Shown here piece after piece: positions 8,153 through 16,419 of a stretch of 36,884 nt of DNA. Position numbers and translations under genes: made by a program. The stretch comes from an uncultured Anaerolineae bacterium (GTDB taxonomy: Bacteria; Chloroflexota; Anaerolineae; JACIWP01): contig CALIBQ010000014.1 of assembly GCA_938049385.1 (NCBI GenBank), forward strand, positions 1 through 36,884, given 5' to 3'. Each line of letters starts with the position of its first letter. Position 1 is the stretch's first letter. The notes under the pieces are model-generated. The model did not search any database. It saw nothing but the letters and a program-made list of their open reading frames with translations, and was not told the origin of the DNA.

Positions 8153-8422
8153 TCACCACGTCCGCAGGGCGATGGCCCGCTCCGGCTCACCGATGCGCAC
8201 GAAATAGACCCATTTGTCGGGATATTTGGCGTAGGCCAGGTCGTTGGCCTTGCCCAGGGTTGGGCCGATGAAGAAGTCGCCGGAATCTGCTTCAATGGCG
8301 GCAATCTGGCCGGCGTACTGTGCCTCCCATTCGGCGCGATGGGCCTCATACACCTGCATAGCCTTGCGGGCGAGTTCCGCCTGGGCCTTCTTGTCCTTGT
8401 GCATAGCGACGATGTCCATCAT
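8153..8422 (-). CDS. Hypothetical 89-residue protein in the acyl-CoA operon
   Basis: I do not recognise this family. The product is 89 residues, soluble, with no signal peptide or membrane segment. Its first half is rich in Ala, Lys, Glu and Gln and should be helical. The second half contains GDFFIGPTLGKANDLAYAKY and ends in ALRTW. A strong AAGGAGG seven bases before the ATG at 8422 (a second ATG lies at 8419), tight spacing (34 bases after thiolase, 42 before the dehydrogenase) and the absence of another plausible frame make it a real gene. Its place between thiolase and 3-hydroxyacyl-CoA dehydrogenase suggests an accessory role with these enzymes, which is inference only. Confidence 0.75.
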   Translation of the reverse strand: MMDIVAMHKDKKAQAELARKAMQVYEAHRAEWEAQYAGQIAAIEADSGDFFIGPTLGKANDLAYAKYPDKWVYFVRIGEPERAIALRTW

Positions 8423-8456
8423 CCATTTTCCTCCTTTCGCATGATACGATGCCGGC

Positions 8457-9656
8457 TTATGCCCGTTCGATGACGATAGCGCCGCCCATGCCGCCGCCGA
8501 CGCATGCCGTGGCCAGGCCCCACTGCACGCCGCGCTTGATCATCTCGTGCAGGAGGGTGACCACGATGCGGGTGCCGGTACATCCGACGGGATGTCCGAG
8601 GGCAATGGCACCGCCGTTGACGTTGACTTTGTCCCAATCCCACCCATCCGGCTCCAGCTCCCGGCCGACAGCCAGCACCTGGGCGGCGAAAGCCTCGTTG
8701 ATCTCGATGAGGTCAATGTCCTTCAAGGTCAGGCCGATGCGCTTCAGGGCGGCCGGCACAGCGCGCGCCGGGCCGATGCCCATGATCTCGGGTGGGACGG
8801 CGGCGTAAGCGTAACTGCGGACATAGGCCAGCGGCTTGAAGCCGAGGGCGTCCGCCTTCTCCTTAGTCATGACGATGACGGCCGCCGCGCCGTCGGAGAT
8901 GGGACAGGCGTTGGCCGGCGTGATTACCCCGCCCTCCTTGAACACCGTGGGATAGAGGGCGGCCTTCTGCACCGTCAGGCTGGGGTTGATGCATTCGTCC
9001 TGGATGATCTCCTCGCGGGCAACCTCCTGGCCGGCAGCGCGCTTGATGACCGGCACCGGCACAATTTCATCGCGGAAGCGGCCGGTGCGCGTCGCCATGA
9101 AAGCCTTCTTGTGCGACTGTACAGCGAACTGATCCAGCTCCTCGCGGGTCAGGCCGTACATCATGGCTAGGTTCTCGGCGGTGTACCCCATGATTTGGTT
9201 GCAGATGGGGTCGGTCAGCCCCTCCCATAGGGTGTCAATGAAGGTAGTGTGGCGCAGTTTCAGCCCCCAACGGGCGCCGCGCACCACATAGGGGGCGGTG
9301 GACATGGACTCTGTGCCGCCGCAGAGGAAGATTTCTCCGTCGCCGGCCTGGATGGCCTGATACGCGCTGGAGATGGCGACCATGCCGGAGACGCAGTTGC
9401 GCTGGACGGTGAAGCCCGGCACCCGAATAGGGATGCCGGCCATCAGAGCCGCCACCCGCGCGATGTTGGGCGCGTCGCTCTGCTGTCCGATGCATCCCAG
9501 GATGACCTCGTCAATGAGGCTCGGGTCCAGGCCGGTGCGCTCCAGCACGCCCCGCATAGCGATGCTGGCCAACTCCTGAGCGGTGATGTCACGAAATGCT
9601 CCACCATGTGCGCCGATTGGTGTGCGCACCCCTCCGATGATGACGACTTCTTTCAC
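8457..9656 (-). CDS. Thiolase (acetyl-CoA C-acyltransferase)
   Basis: A 399-residue thiolase that cleaves 3-oxoacyl-CoA, or condenses acetyl-CoA in reverse. The nucleophile is Cys88 (QRNCVSGM). His355 is in GHPVGCTGT, and the second catalytic cysteine is Cys385 (ACVGGGMGG). The start is taken as the GTG at 9656, six bases after AGGAGG. An overlapping ATG at 9658 is followed at once by TGA (ATGTGA), so it cannot be the start. The first gene of the acyl-CoA operon; a long leader with a candidate structured RNA lies upstream. Degradative and biosynthetic thiolases cannot be told apart here. Confidence 0.94.
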   Translation of the reverse strand: MKEVVIIGGVRTPIGAHGGAFRDITAQELASIAMRGVLERTGLDPSLIDEVILGCIGQQSDAPNIARVAALMAGIPIRVPGFTVQRNCVSGMVAISSAYQAIQAGDGEIFLCGGTESMSTAPYVVRGARWGLKLRHTTFIDTLWEGLTDPICNQIMGYTAENLAMMYGLTREELDQFAVQSHKKAFMATRTGRFRDEIVPVPVIKRAAGQEVAREEIIQDECINPSLTVQKAALYPTVFKEGGVITPANACPISDGAAAVIVMTKEKADALGFKPLAYVRSYAYAAVPPEIMGIGPARAVPAALKRIGLTLKDIDLIEINEAFAAQVLAVGRELEPDGWDWDKVNVNGGAIALGHPVGCTGTRIVVTLLHEMIKRGVQWGLATACVGGGMGGAIVIERA

Positions 9657-9857
9657 ATTGGCCCTCCTTTCTGGCAGGAAATGACGATAATGCGATGGAC
9701 GGTTGCAAATGGGCAAAAGCAGTACTGCGGCGAATGATACCCCAAGGATGCTGGCAGGGGCAGGGACGGGACCAGGAAGATGTAGCCCCAGGTCAGCGAT
9801 GGACGACGATGCTCTCGACGCGCCAAAGCGGTGGACAGGACAGCACGAACCCTAGCC

Positions 9858-10066
9858 AAACAAAACGGCCCTGCGCCATGAGAGGGCCGGCGCACCCGAA
9901 GGAGTGCTGGCTCTGGCGAGGGCCATTTGACATAATGGACGTATGTTCATTCCTAGAAGAACGGATGGGCAGGGGCAGATGAACATCAATGGACCTTCCC
10001 TGTTGTTCGGCGCCGCGCTGCGGAAACAGCCCCATTCCTCACGAACCAGTCCTTGTTCGCGATGAC
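9858..10066 (-). ncRNA. Candidate structured RNA or leader upstream of the thiolase operon
   Basis: A promoter (10073-10102) would start a minus-strand RNA near 10066. The RNA can form CGAAC/GTTCG and CCGC/GCGG stems near its 5' end and an ATGTTCAT/ATGAACAT stem (9978-9985 with 9944-9951). At its 3' end two interleaved stems compete or form a pseudoknot: 9894-9889 with 9877-9872 (TGCGCC/GGCGCA) and 9888-9883 with 9872-9867 (GGCCCT/AGGGCC). TTTTGTTT (9865-9858) follows. That is a terminator, or a conditional terminator in the leader of the thiolase gene. It does not match 6S, SRP, RNase P, tmRNA or a canonical T-box that I can recognise. No protein-coding gene is supported in 9657-10191. Confidence 0.35.
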
Positions 10067-10072
10067 ACTATT

Positions 10073-10102
10073 ATTGTACACCAAAACGGGTACGCTCGTC
10101 AA
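10073..10102 (-). promoter_or_regulatory. Minus-strand promoter in the thiolase-rnhA spacer
   Basis: The -35 is TTGACG (10102-10097), 5 of 6 to consensus. The -10 is TACAAT (10078-10073), 5 of 6, with an 18-base spacer. It points toward the thiolase operon and the candidate RNA. A weaker TATCAT (9739-9734) nearer the thiolase gene has no good -35. Confidence 0.5.
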
Positions 10103-10124
10103 GGCCGGCAAAAGAGAATTCGTT

Positions 10125-10152
10125 TTGCGAAACGGACGGTTTGCGTTATCAT
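10125..10152 (+). promoter_or_regulatory. Probable rnhA promoter
   Basis: TTGCGA (10125-10130), a 16-base spacer and TATCAT (10147-10152) would give a 5' UTR of roughly 30 bases before the rnhA ATG. The match is moderate. Confidence 0.4.
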
Positions 10153-10191
10153 TCAGCGGTAGGACGTGTATTCCACCTCACGGGAGCGAAC

Positions 10192-10680
10192 ATGGAGGAC
10201 CAACGCCCGGAAGTGATCATCTATACCGACGGCGCATGCGAGGGCAACCCGGGGCCGGGGGGCTGGGCGGCTCTGCTGATCTCTGGCCGGCATAGGAAGG
10301 AGCTGGCCGGCGGCTCCTCCCACACCACCAATAACCGCATGGAACTGCGGGCCGCCATCGCCGCGCTCAAGGCCCTCAAACGTCCTTGCAAGGTCACGCT
10401 GTACACTGATTCCCAGTATCTCCAGCGCGGCATCACGGAATGGCTCCCCAAATGGCGGCGCAACGGCTGGCGCACCGTTCAGAGGGGCCACGTGCGGAAC
10501 CAGGATTTGTGGCAGGAGCTGGCCGTTCTGCTGGATACACACGAGATCGAATGGCGCTGGACACGGGGACACGCCGGCGACCCCTACAACGAGCGCGTGG
10601 ACCAGCTTGCGCGGGAGGCGGTGCGCACCTTCGGCCGGCAGGCGCCCCCCGATATGGACCCCCAGAATCACGCCCGCTGA
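10192..10680 (+). CDS. rnhA: Ribonuclease HI
   Basis: A 162-residue RNase HI, which cleaves the RNA strand of RNA-DNA hybrids using two metal ions. All four catalytic acids are present: Asp13 ([14 protein letters not shown]), Glu51 (NNRMELRAA), Asp73 (LYTDSQYL) and Asp137 (NERVDQLA), with His127 in [12 protein letters not shown]. The length is that of the E. coli type. The ATG at 10192 is preceded by GGGAG; an in-frame TTG at 10141 lies inside the probable promoter. Its stop codon is one base from the stop of the convergent gene at 10682-12166, so there is no room for a terminator between them. Confidence 0.96.
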   Translation: MEDQRPEVIIYTDGACEGNPGPGGWAALLISGRHRKELAGGSSHTTNNRMELRAAIAALKALKRPCKVTLYTDSQYLQRGITEWLPKWRRNGWRTVQRGHVRNQDLWQELAVLLDTHEIEWRWTRGHAGDPYNERVDQLAREAVRTFGRQAPPDMDPQNHAR

Positions 10681-10681
10681 C

Positions 10682-12166
10682 CTAAAACTGCTCGGCGATG
10701 ATATGCATCCGCCCATCGGCCCCTGGCACGAAGCGGAACGGTCCCTGCGGGATGCGGCTCTCGATGACCAGTTTGCCGGCGTCCATGTATTCCCAGATGA
10801 GCTGGAAGGGCGCTTTGCCGGCGGCCCATTTTTCCACGATGACGGCACCATGCCCGGGCAAAATGGTGAAGATCACCTGCCGCGTGTCCTCAGGCCGGCG
10901 CAGGGCCTCGGAGCGGGCAAAGGCGCGGCGGATGCCCTCGGCCTGGGCCTGCGTGGCGCAGGAGACCGGGAAATAGTAGTAGGCTTCATCCAGGGGGACA
11001 AACTCGACCGCCGATGGATCGAACGCCGCCACACCGCGATGGCCGTGCAGTTTGGAGCGCGCCGCCGGCACCTCTTCCCAATCGCCCCATTCCGGGCCCA
11101 GTCGGATGCGGGGCAAATCCAGGTCCATCAGCATCAGCTCGACCGCTTCGGAAGAGGGCGGGGAGTTCTCCTTGCCGGCGACCTCGCGCACCAGCGCGCC
11201 GCGGCCGTCCGGCCGCAGTCCGACGATGACCGCCAGGTCGTCCTCGGTGATCGCATCTTTATTGATGGGGCGGGCACTGCCGGTGATCGTGGTGATGAGG
11301 GCATTCAGTGCCGGCTCCCAGGTGGCGAAGCACCCCTCGCTGTACTGCCGCGCCACCGCATCCTCGATGTAAGGCACTTCCACCAAGTCGCTGATGCGCA
11401 CCATGTCGGTGAAGAAGTTCCGCCGGCCCAGCTCGCGCGCGGCGCGGGCCATGGCCGCCGGCGTCTTCAGCTCATCCCATATCTCGCGCGGGATGGGTTC
11501 GCCGATGGTTTGATGCTCGGTAACCTCATGGGTGCAGGCATAGGCGGCCATGCGCAGGGCCAGCTCGTCGCAAAACGCGGTAAAGTTCGCGCCGCTCAGG
11601 CGCGGGTGTGCGCCGGCCAGGTCAAAGATATACGCCTCTTCGACCTCTTCATCTCCCACCACCAGCACGGAGCGGATGCTCTTGGCCTGGGCCTGCACGA
11701 CCCGCTCCAGCGCGAGGATGGGGCCGGCGCGCTTCCCCTGTTCGTACAGCACCTGGCAGGCCTGCGGGGCCAGGCCGGCGAATGGGAAGTCGGCCGGCTC
11801 GGGGGCCGGCCGCGCCAGCGCCCGGCGCAGTCGTCCCATGGCCCGGTGAAAGGCGTCCGGCAGGATATGCACCAGCGTGAACAGGGTCGGGGCGCGCTGG
11901 AGCCGGAAGCGCCGGCGGGCGGTGAACAGCAGTGCCTGGCGCCAGCTCAGCGGCTCTTCAAAGCGGGCAGTGGTGAGAAGCACCTCGGTGTCCGGGGCCG
12001 GCTCCGCCAGCACGTGATGCCCGCGCTGGCGGAAGCGCTCCAGCAAACCCCGCGCGACACGCTCCAGCAGGGGATGGGCCGGCCCGGGCACATAGGCGAC
12101 CTTGAGCGGGTACAGCCAGGGGTGCAGTGGACGAGAGAGGGAAGCATCCATATGGTACGGTTCCAT
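10682..12166 (-). CDS. Hypothetical 494-residue protein
   Basis: I do not recognise this family. The product is about 494 residues, with no membrane segment or signal peptide. The N-terminal third is Arg/Ala/Leu-rich, including a basic FTARRRFRLQRAP stretch. The middle contains GDEEVEEAYIFDLAGAHPRL and THEVTEHQTIGEPIPREIWDE. The end is WEYMDAGKLVIESRIPQG...MHIIAEQF. Few cysteines and no P-loop, HD or GNAT motif are seen. The start at 12166 (MEPYHMDASL) is weakly supported by AAAGGA; the ATG at 12151 is an alternative. It is the last gene of the DUF1349-fructokinase-SDR run, 28 bases after the SDR. The smooth high-GC coding pattern argues that it is real. Confidence 0.7.
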   Translation of the reverse strand: MEPYHMDASLSRPLHPWLYPLKVAYVPGPAHPLLERVARGLLERFRQRGHHVLAEPAPDTEVLLTTARFEEPLSWRQALLFTARRRFRLQRAPTLFTLVHILPDAFHRAMGRLRRALARPAPEPADFPFAGLAPQACQVLYEQGKRAGPILALERVVQAQAKSIRSVLVVGDEEVEEAYIFDLAGAHPRLSGANFTAFCDELALRMAAYACTHEVTEHQTIGEPIPREIWDELKTPAAMARAARELGRRNFFTDMVRISDLVEVPYIEDAVARQYSEGCFATWEPALNALITTITGSARPINKDAITEDDLAVIVGLRPDGRGALVREVAGKENSPPSSEAVELMLMDLDLPRIRLGPEWGDWEEVPAARSKLHGHRGVAAFDPSAVEFVPLDEAYYYFPVSCATQAQAEGIRRAFARSEALRRPEDTRQVIFTILPGHGAVIVEKWAAGKAPFQLIWEYMDAGKLVIESRIPQGPFRFVPGADGRMHIIAEQF

Positions 12167-12194
12167 GGATGAGCGATCCTTTCCATTCGAGAAT

Positions 12195-13004
12195 TTACTG
12201 CCGTTGGCTGTTCCTGGTGCGTCTGTCCCAACCCTCGAAATGGAAGACCCGCACCAGCCAGTCCCCCAATCGGGGCGAGAGGGTGTTGAAGTAGACCAGC
12301 GCTTTGGCGTAGCGCGGGACGATGACCTCGGGCTGACGCCGGCGGACCGCCCGCACGATGGCCTTGGCCACGTTTGCCGGCGGGATTTTGGCGGAGATGC
12401 GCGGCACATCCAGGTAGTCAATCAGCGGGGTGTCCACCCGGCCCGGGAAGACCGTGGTGACGAAAATCCCATACGGCCGCAGTTCCTGCCGCATGACCTC
12501 TCCCAGACCGCGCAGGGCGTATTTGGCGGCGACGTAGGGCGCGTCAAGCGGCATGCCCTTCTGCGCGTCCATGGAGCTGATCAGCACGATATGCCCCTGC
12601 CGGCGCTCCAGCATCGCCGGCAGGGACTCGACGATGAGATAGAGCGCGCCGTAAAAGTTGACCTGGAAGGATTCCTCGAAATGTTCCACGCGCATGGCCG
12701 GCACCGGGGTGCGGATATAGGCGCCGGCATTGGCCACCAGGATGTCAATACGCCCCCATGTTGCCAGCGTCTGACGCACCAGGCGGGATACATCCGCGCG
12801 CCGACGGACGTCCGTCGGGACGGCCAGCGCCTGGCGCCCCAGCCGGCGGACCTCCTCTGCCACCTCATCCAATTTATCCACCGAGCGGGCTGCCAGGGCC
12901 ACGTGGGCACCGCACTGCGCCAGTGCCAACACCGTGGCGCGGCCGATGCCGCTGGAGGCACCGGTAACGAGGGCAATCTGGTCAAGGAAAGGCGGTCGCG
13001 GCAT
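12195..13004 (-). CDS. Short-chain dehydrogenase/reductase
   Basis: A 269-residue classical SDR, an NAD(P)-dependent oxidoreductase of unknown substrate. Cofactor motif TGASSGIG (14-21), NAGA (92-95), catalytic Ser144, and Tyr157-Lys161 in YVAAK are all present, followed by PGRVDTPL. The C-terminal RVFHFEGWDRRTRNSQRQ tail is basic. The ATG at 13004 shares its A with the TAA stop of the upstream fructokinase gene (TAATG) and has GGAGG before it, implying translational coupling. Arg in the first beta-alpha turn region (AARSVDK) hints at NADP preference, which is inference. Confidence 0.9.
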   Translation of the reverse strand: MPRPPFLDQIALVTGASSGIGRATVLALAQCGAHVALAARSVDKLDEVAEEVRRLGRQALAVPTDVRRRADVSRLVRQTLATWGRIDILVANAGAYIRTPVPAMRVEHFEESFQVNFYGALYLIVESLPAMLERRQGHIVLISSMDAQKGMPLDAPYVAAKYALRGLGEVMRQELRPYGIFVTTVFPGRVDTPLIDYLDVPRISAKIPPANVAKAIVRAVRRRQPEVIVPRYAKALVYFNTLSPRLGDWLVRVFHFEGWDRRTRNSQRQ

Positions 13005-13921
13005 TATTTCCCTCCAGAGAGATGGGTCTGCTGAGCCAGGGCAATGGCGCCCAGCACGCCGGCGCGCTGGCCCAAGGCCGGCGGCAGAATGTAGCGTTCC
13101 ATGTCCTGCAGGAGCGCCGGGTTGGCCACATAGCCCTTGAAAAGCTGGAGCAGTTTCTGGCGGATGCGAGGGAAAAGATGGGACTGTTCCATGACCCCGC
13201 CGCCCAGGATGATGCGCTGAGGGGCCAGGGCATAGACCAGGTTCATAAGTCCCAGGGCGAGATAGTTGGCCTCCAGCTCCCAGGCGGGATGGTCCGGCGG
13301 CAGGCTCTCCGCCGGCTGGCCCCAGCGCGCTTCCAGGGCGGGGCCGGCGGCCAGCCCCTCCAGGCAGTCGCCGTGATATGGGCAAACGCCCGGAAAAGGG
13401 TCGCGCTCCCGGTCGTGCGGGATACGCATATGTCCCATCTCCGGATGCGCCAAGCCGTGCAGAAGCCGGCCGTGCACTATCGCCCCGCCTCCAATGCCGG
13501 TGCCGACCGTCAGGTAGACCAGGGTGTGCAGTCCTCGGCCGGCGCCCCAGCGCCACTCGGCCAGCGCGGCGGCGTTCACATCGGTATCGAATGCCGCTGG
13601 AAGGTTCAGGGCGCGCTGGACCGCGCCGGCGAAATCGGTGTTCGCCCAGCCTGGTTTGGGCGGCACGGTGATGTACCCGAAGGTAGGGGATGCGGGGTCG
13701 GCGTCCAGCGGCCCAAAGGAGGCGATGCCGATAGCCGACAGCGCCGGCCCGCCGGCCTCCTGCCAGCGGCGGAAGAAGGCGACCGCGCGGCCGATGGTCT
13801 CCGCCGGGGAGGTAGTGGGGAAGCGCTCTTCCGCCCGGATGTCGTCCGGGCCGGAGCCGATGGCGCAGATGAATTTGGTACCGCCGGCCTCGATGCCGCC
13901 GTACAGAGGTTCCACTTCCAT
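13004..13921 (-). CDS. ROK-family fructokinase-like sugar kinase
   Basis: A 305-residue ROK kinase that phosphorylates a hexose with ATP. It follows the Bacillus-type fructokinase pattern closely: [11 protein letters not shown] (7-17) phosphate-binding loop, [10 protein letters not shown] (89-98), catalytic Asp114 in [11 protein letters not shown], and [13 protein letters not shown] zinc site is visible at His164, Cys180, His183 and Cys186 (HPEMGHMRI...[12 protein letters not shown]). The ATG at 13921 has AGGAGAGACATCGTC upstream, a slightly long spacing. It is 95 bases after the DUF1349 gene and overlaps the SDR by one base. Fructose is the best guess; mannose or glucose is possible. Confidence 0.9.
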   Translation of the reverse strand: MEVEPLYGGIEAGGTKFICAIGSGPDDIRAEERFPTTSPAETIGRAVAFFRRWQEAGGPALSAIGIASFGPLDADPASPTFGYITVPPKPGWANTDFAGAVQRALNLPAAFDTDVNAAALAEWRWGAGRGLHTLVYLTVGTGIGGGAIVHGRLLHGLAHPEMGHMRIPHDRERDPFPGVCPYHGDCLEGLAAGPALEARWGQPAESLPPDHPAWELEANYLALGLMNLVYALAPQRIILGGGVMEQSHLFPRIRQKLLQLFKGYVANPALLQDMERYILPPALGQRAGVLGAIALAQQTHLSGGK

Positions 13922-14016
13922 GACGATGTCTCTCCTGGCTGTGCCGGCCGTTGGTATGACCCAGGGCGGGGCAGGGTGCGGCCTGTGCGGCAGGACTTCT
14001 CGGAGGGCGGCTGGCG

Positions 14017-14586
14017 TCAGGGGTGCGGCTGGCGCGGCTGGATAATCTCCAACCCTTCGAATGAGGCGCTGAAGCCGTTCCCCATCGGAGAGGCCAGGTA
14101 AGGCCCTACATCCAGGGCCAGGGCATCGGAAAGCCGGCATTCCCGCACGGGGAAATAGCGCTTGCCGTCCAAGGAAGCGGACACGACCACGGCGTCGCGG
14201 TCGCGCTCCATGCGGAGCCAGATGCCGTGCTTGTCAATGGGCCGGCTGATGGCCCAATCGGAGAAGTCGCAGGTCAGCACGCTGGTTAGGTAGCAGGTGC
14301 CCTCGATATATTCTAGGCCGGCGCGCAGCCAAGTGGCGGCGTCGGCCATGACCATCAGGCCGGCCTGGTCGTAAGGGCTTTGGAACCGGCCGCTGACGTG
14401 CACCTGGGCGATGAAGTCGCCGCGCACCTGGACGGCATACAGATGGCCGTTTTCGTAGATGAAGCCGCTACGGGTTTTGCGCCAGAAATGGGTCTGTGGT
14501 CGGGCCTGGGCGATCAGTCGGCCCTTCTCATCCCACTGCCAGGCTGCCGGCTCATGGGTCCATACCGCCTCGGTCTTGATCATCAT
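14017..14586 (-). CDS. DUF1349 (concanavalin-like) domain protein
   Basis: A 189-residue single-domain protein of the DUF1349 family, a predicted beta-sandwich related to lectin/glucanase folds and often linked to carbohydrate genes. Typical blocks are the [17 protein letters not shown] stretch, [48 protein letters not shown] and [19 protein letters not shown]. No signal peptide is seen, so it is probably cytosolic. The ATG at 14586 is followed by a second at 14583; GGGGCGGAG is near both. First gene of a four-gene minus operon behind the promoter at 14640-14668. Binding rather than catalysis is likely, by family inference. Confidence 0.87.
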   Translation of the reverse strand: MMIKTEAVWTHEPAAWQWDEKGRLIAQARPQTHFWRKTRSGFIYENGHLYAVQVRGDFIAQVHVSGRFQSPYDQAGLMVMADAATWLRAGLEYIEGTCYLTSVLTCDFSDWAISRPIDKHGIWLRMERDRDAVVVSASLDGKRYFPVRECRLSDALALDVGPYLASPMGNGFSASFEGLEIIQPRQPHP

Positions 14587-14639
14587 GCTCCGCCCCTATC
14601 ATTACAGGAAATCAGCAGGTAATTGCCGGCTTGCGGCGC

Positions 14640-14668
14640 ATTGTAGCATGGGCCGGCGAGGTGCGCAA
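14640..14668 (-). promoter_or_regulatory. Promoter of the DUF1349-fructokinase-SDR operon
   Basis: The -35 is TTGCGC (14668-14663). The -10 is TACAAT (14645-14640) after 17 bases, preceded by an extended -10 TGC. It is divergent from the rpsB promoter, with the two -35 boxes 13 bases apart. Confidence 0.6.
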
Positions 14669-14681
14669 GTGTCGGCAAAAT

Positions 14682-14710
14682 TTGCCCGAATATCCCCCCT
14701 ATGATATACT
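14682..14710 (+). promoter_or_regulatory. Promoter of the rpsB operon
   Basis: The -35 is TTGCCC (14682-14687) and the -10 is TATACT (14705-14710), spacer 17. The predicted transcript starts near 14717, giving a leader of about 160 bases before rpsB. Confidence 0.65.
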
Positions 14711-14731
14711 TGCCGCATGCAGTTACATCAC

Positions 14732-14760
14732 GCACGCCCATCGGACTGTTTGGGCCGTGC
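14732..14760 (+). promoter_or_regulatory. Hairpin in the rpsB leader
   Basis: GCACG-CCCA (14732-14740) pairs with TGGG-C-CGTGC (14751-14760), nine pairs with one bulged C and a 10-base loop. A second stem GTCGG/CCGAC lies further down near 14778-14801. S2 operons of many bacteria are autoregulated through leader RNA, and this could be such a site; the match to a known S2-leader model is untested. Confidence 0.4.
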
Positions 14761-14875
14761 CGGCTGACGGTGCGAGGTCGGACACAACGATGTGCCCGAC
14801 ATTGTTCTGTCAGGCGGTCCCCGGGCAGGCGGATGATGGGCGGACGTACAACGACTAACGGGAGGAACAGAACAA

Positions 14876-15769
14876 ATGGCTATCGTCACGATGAAAGCAC
14901 TGCTTGAGGCCGGCGTCCATTTCGGACACCGCACCCGCCGTTGGAATCCGAAGATGAAATCCTACATCTTCACGGAGCGCAACGGCATCCACATCATTGA
15001 CCTTCAGCAGACCGTCGCCCAGTTGGAAAAGGCCTATGCGCTGGTGCGCGATACCGTCAGCAAGGGCGGCATCGTCCTCTTTGTCGGCACCAAGCGCCAG
15101 GCGCAGGAGACCATCGAGGAGCAGGCCAAGCGGTGCGGCATGCCCTATGTCAACGAGCGCTGGCTGGGCGGCACCCTGACGAACTGGGTGACTATCCGCC
15201 GGCGGATTGACAAGCTCATCGAGATGGAGCGGCAGTTGGCCAGCGGCGAGTTCAACCGTCTCACCAAGAAGGAGGCGTTGTCCAAACAGCGGCTCATTGC
15301 CAAGCTTCAGCGCCGGCTGGGCGGCCTGCGCGACATGCACCGCCTGCCCGATATCGTCTTCATCACCGATACCACGCGGGAGGAGCTGGCGGTCAAGGAG
15401 GCCAACCGCCTGGGTATCCCCATCATCGCCATGGTGGATACCAACAGCGACCCCGACCCGATTGATATTTGCATCCCCTCCAACGACGACGCCATCCGCG
15501 CCATCAAGCTCATTGTCGGCAAGATCGCGGACGCGGTGATCGAGGGCCAGAACCTGCGGGCCACCCTGCAGGCGGAGGCCGAGGAGGAGGAAGAGATCGA
15601 GGAAATTGCGGAAACAGAGGGTGATGAGCGCTACCTGGCGCCCGGCCTGCTGGCCCGGGTGAAAGCCGGCGAATTCGGCGGTGGATTGGCGGGCGAGGAC
15701 GAAGACGAGGATTGGGAGGACGAGGAAATCCCCGCCGCCGAGCTGGCTGAGGAAGAGGACGAAGAATAA
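14876..15769 (+). CDS. rpsB: 30S ribosomal protein S2
   Basis: A 297-residue S2, needed for late 30S assembly and binding of S1-type proteins and mRNA. The family blocks [72 protein letters not shown] and [13 protein letters not shown] are all present. It is longer than the usual 230-260 residues because of a roughly 65-residue acidic C-terminal tail (from about 232) that contains long Glu/Asp runs around a less charged [20 protein letters not shown] segment. GGAGG lies ten bases before the ATG. First gene of the rpsB-tsf-pyrH-frr-uppS-cdsA block. Confidence 0.97.
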   Translation: MAIVTMKALLEAGVHFGHRTRRWNPKMKSYIFTERNGIHIIDLQQTVAQLEKAYALVRDTVSKGGIVLFVGTKRQAQETIEEQAKRCGMPYVNERWLGGTLTNWVTIRRRIDKLIEMERQLASGEFNRLTKKEALSKQRLIAKLQRRLGGLRDMHRLPDIVFITDTTREELAVKEANRLGIPIIAMVDTNSDPDPIDICIPSNDDAIRAIKLIVGKIADAVIEGQNLRATLQAEAEEEEEIEEIAETEGDERYLAPGLLARVKAGEFGGGLAGEDEDEDWEDEEIPAAELAEEEDEE

Positions 15770-15804
15770 TACCGCCATTGTAGTAATAAAGAGGAGATAC
15801 GACT

Positions 15805-16398
15805 GTGGCTATTTCAACCGAAGACATCAAGCAACTGCGTGCGATGACCGGTGCCGGCGTCCTGGAGTGCCGCAAGGCGCTGGAAGAGGCCGGCGGTGAT
15901 ATGGATAAGGCTGTGGATATCCTGCGAGAGAAGGGTGCGGCCAAGGCCGCCAAGAAGGCTGATCGCGAGGCGCATGAGGGCGTCATCGGGCACTATGTGC
16001 ACACTGGCGCCCGTGTGGCGGCGCTGGTCGAGCTGAACTGCGAGACCGACTTCGTCGCCCGCACGCCTGAGTTCCAGCAGTTGGCACATGACCTGGCTAT
16101 GCAGGTCGTGGCGGCCAGCCCGCAGTACATCCGGCCGGAGGATATTCCGCCAGAGGTGCTGGAGCGCGAGAAAGAAATCTATCGCGCCCAGCTCGCCGAT
16201 TCGGGCAAGCCGGCAGAGGTCATCGAGAAGGTCGTCGAGGGCAAGCTTCAGAAGTTCTACGAGGAAGCCTGCTTGCTGAACCAGCCCTTCATCAAAGATG
16301 GCAACATCACCGTAGGTGAGCTTATCACCCAGGCCATCGCCAAGATGGGGGAGAACATCGTCGTCCGGCGCTTCGTGCGCTTTTCGGTGGGAGAATAA
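15805..16398 (+). CDS. tsf: Translation elongation factor Ts
   Basis: A 197-residue short-form EF-Ts, the nucleotide exchange factor that regenerates EF-Tu-GTP. The N-terminal UBA-like part carries [20 protein letters not shown], and the core has [19 protein letters not shown], the family signature. C-terminal [18 protein letters not shown] follows. It lacks the second core subdomain of the E. coli protein, as is common in Gram-positive and Chloroflexota forms. The start is GTG at 15805 with GAGGAG eight bases before it. It is 35 bases after rpsB and is followed by a hairpin before pyrH. Confidence 0.97.
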   Translation: MAISTEDIKQLRAMTGAGVLECRKALEEAGGDMDKAVDILREKGAAKAAKKADREAHEGVIGHYVHTGARVAALVELNCETDFVARTPEFQQLAHDLAMQVVAASPQYIRPEDIPPEVLEREKEIYRAQLADSGKPAEVIEKVVEGKLQKFYEEACLLNQPFIKDGNITVGELITQAIAKMGENIVVRRFVRFSVGE

Positions 16399-16419
16399 TT
16401 CCAATTCGGTACAACATTG

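Noticed and set aside
6872-8473. A 533-codon open frame on the plus strand opposite the 3-hydroxyacyl-CoA dehydrogenase gene
   Set aside because: It is a by-product of high-GC codon use. The minus strand encodes a complete, motif-bearing enzyme, and the antisense frame has no recognisable domain.
9695-10035. Short open frames in the thiolase-rnhA spacer
   Set aside because: No ribosome sites or protein-like composition are seen; RNA structure explains the region better.
9858-10066. Identification of the candidate RNA as a T-box, 6S RNA or SRP RNA
   Set aside because: No T-box consensus, no pairing of 5' and 3' ends as in 6S RNA, and no SRP GGAAGCA-type apex could be found by eye.
10607-12172. 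A 521-codon plus-strand frame opposite the 494-residue unknown
   Set aside because: It overlaps the end of rnhA, has no Shine-Dalgarno, and its composition (Gly, Arg, His, Gln) is that of antisense translation. The minus frame has natural composition and operon spacing.
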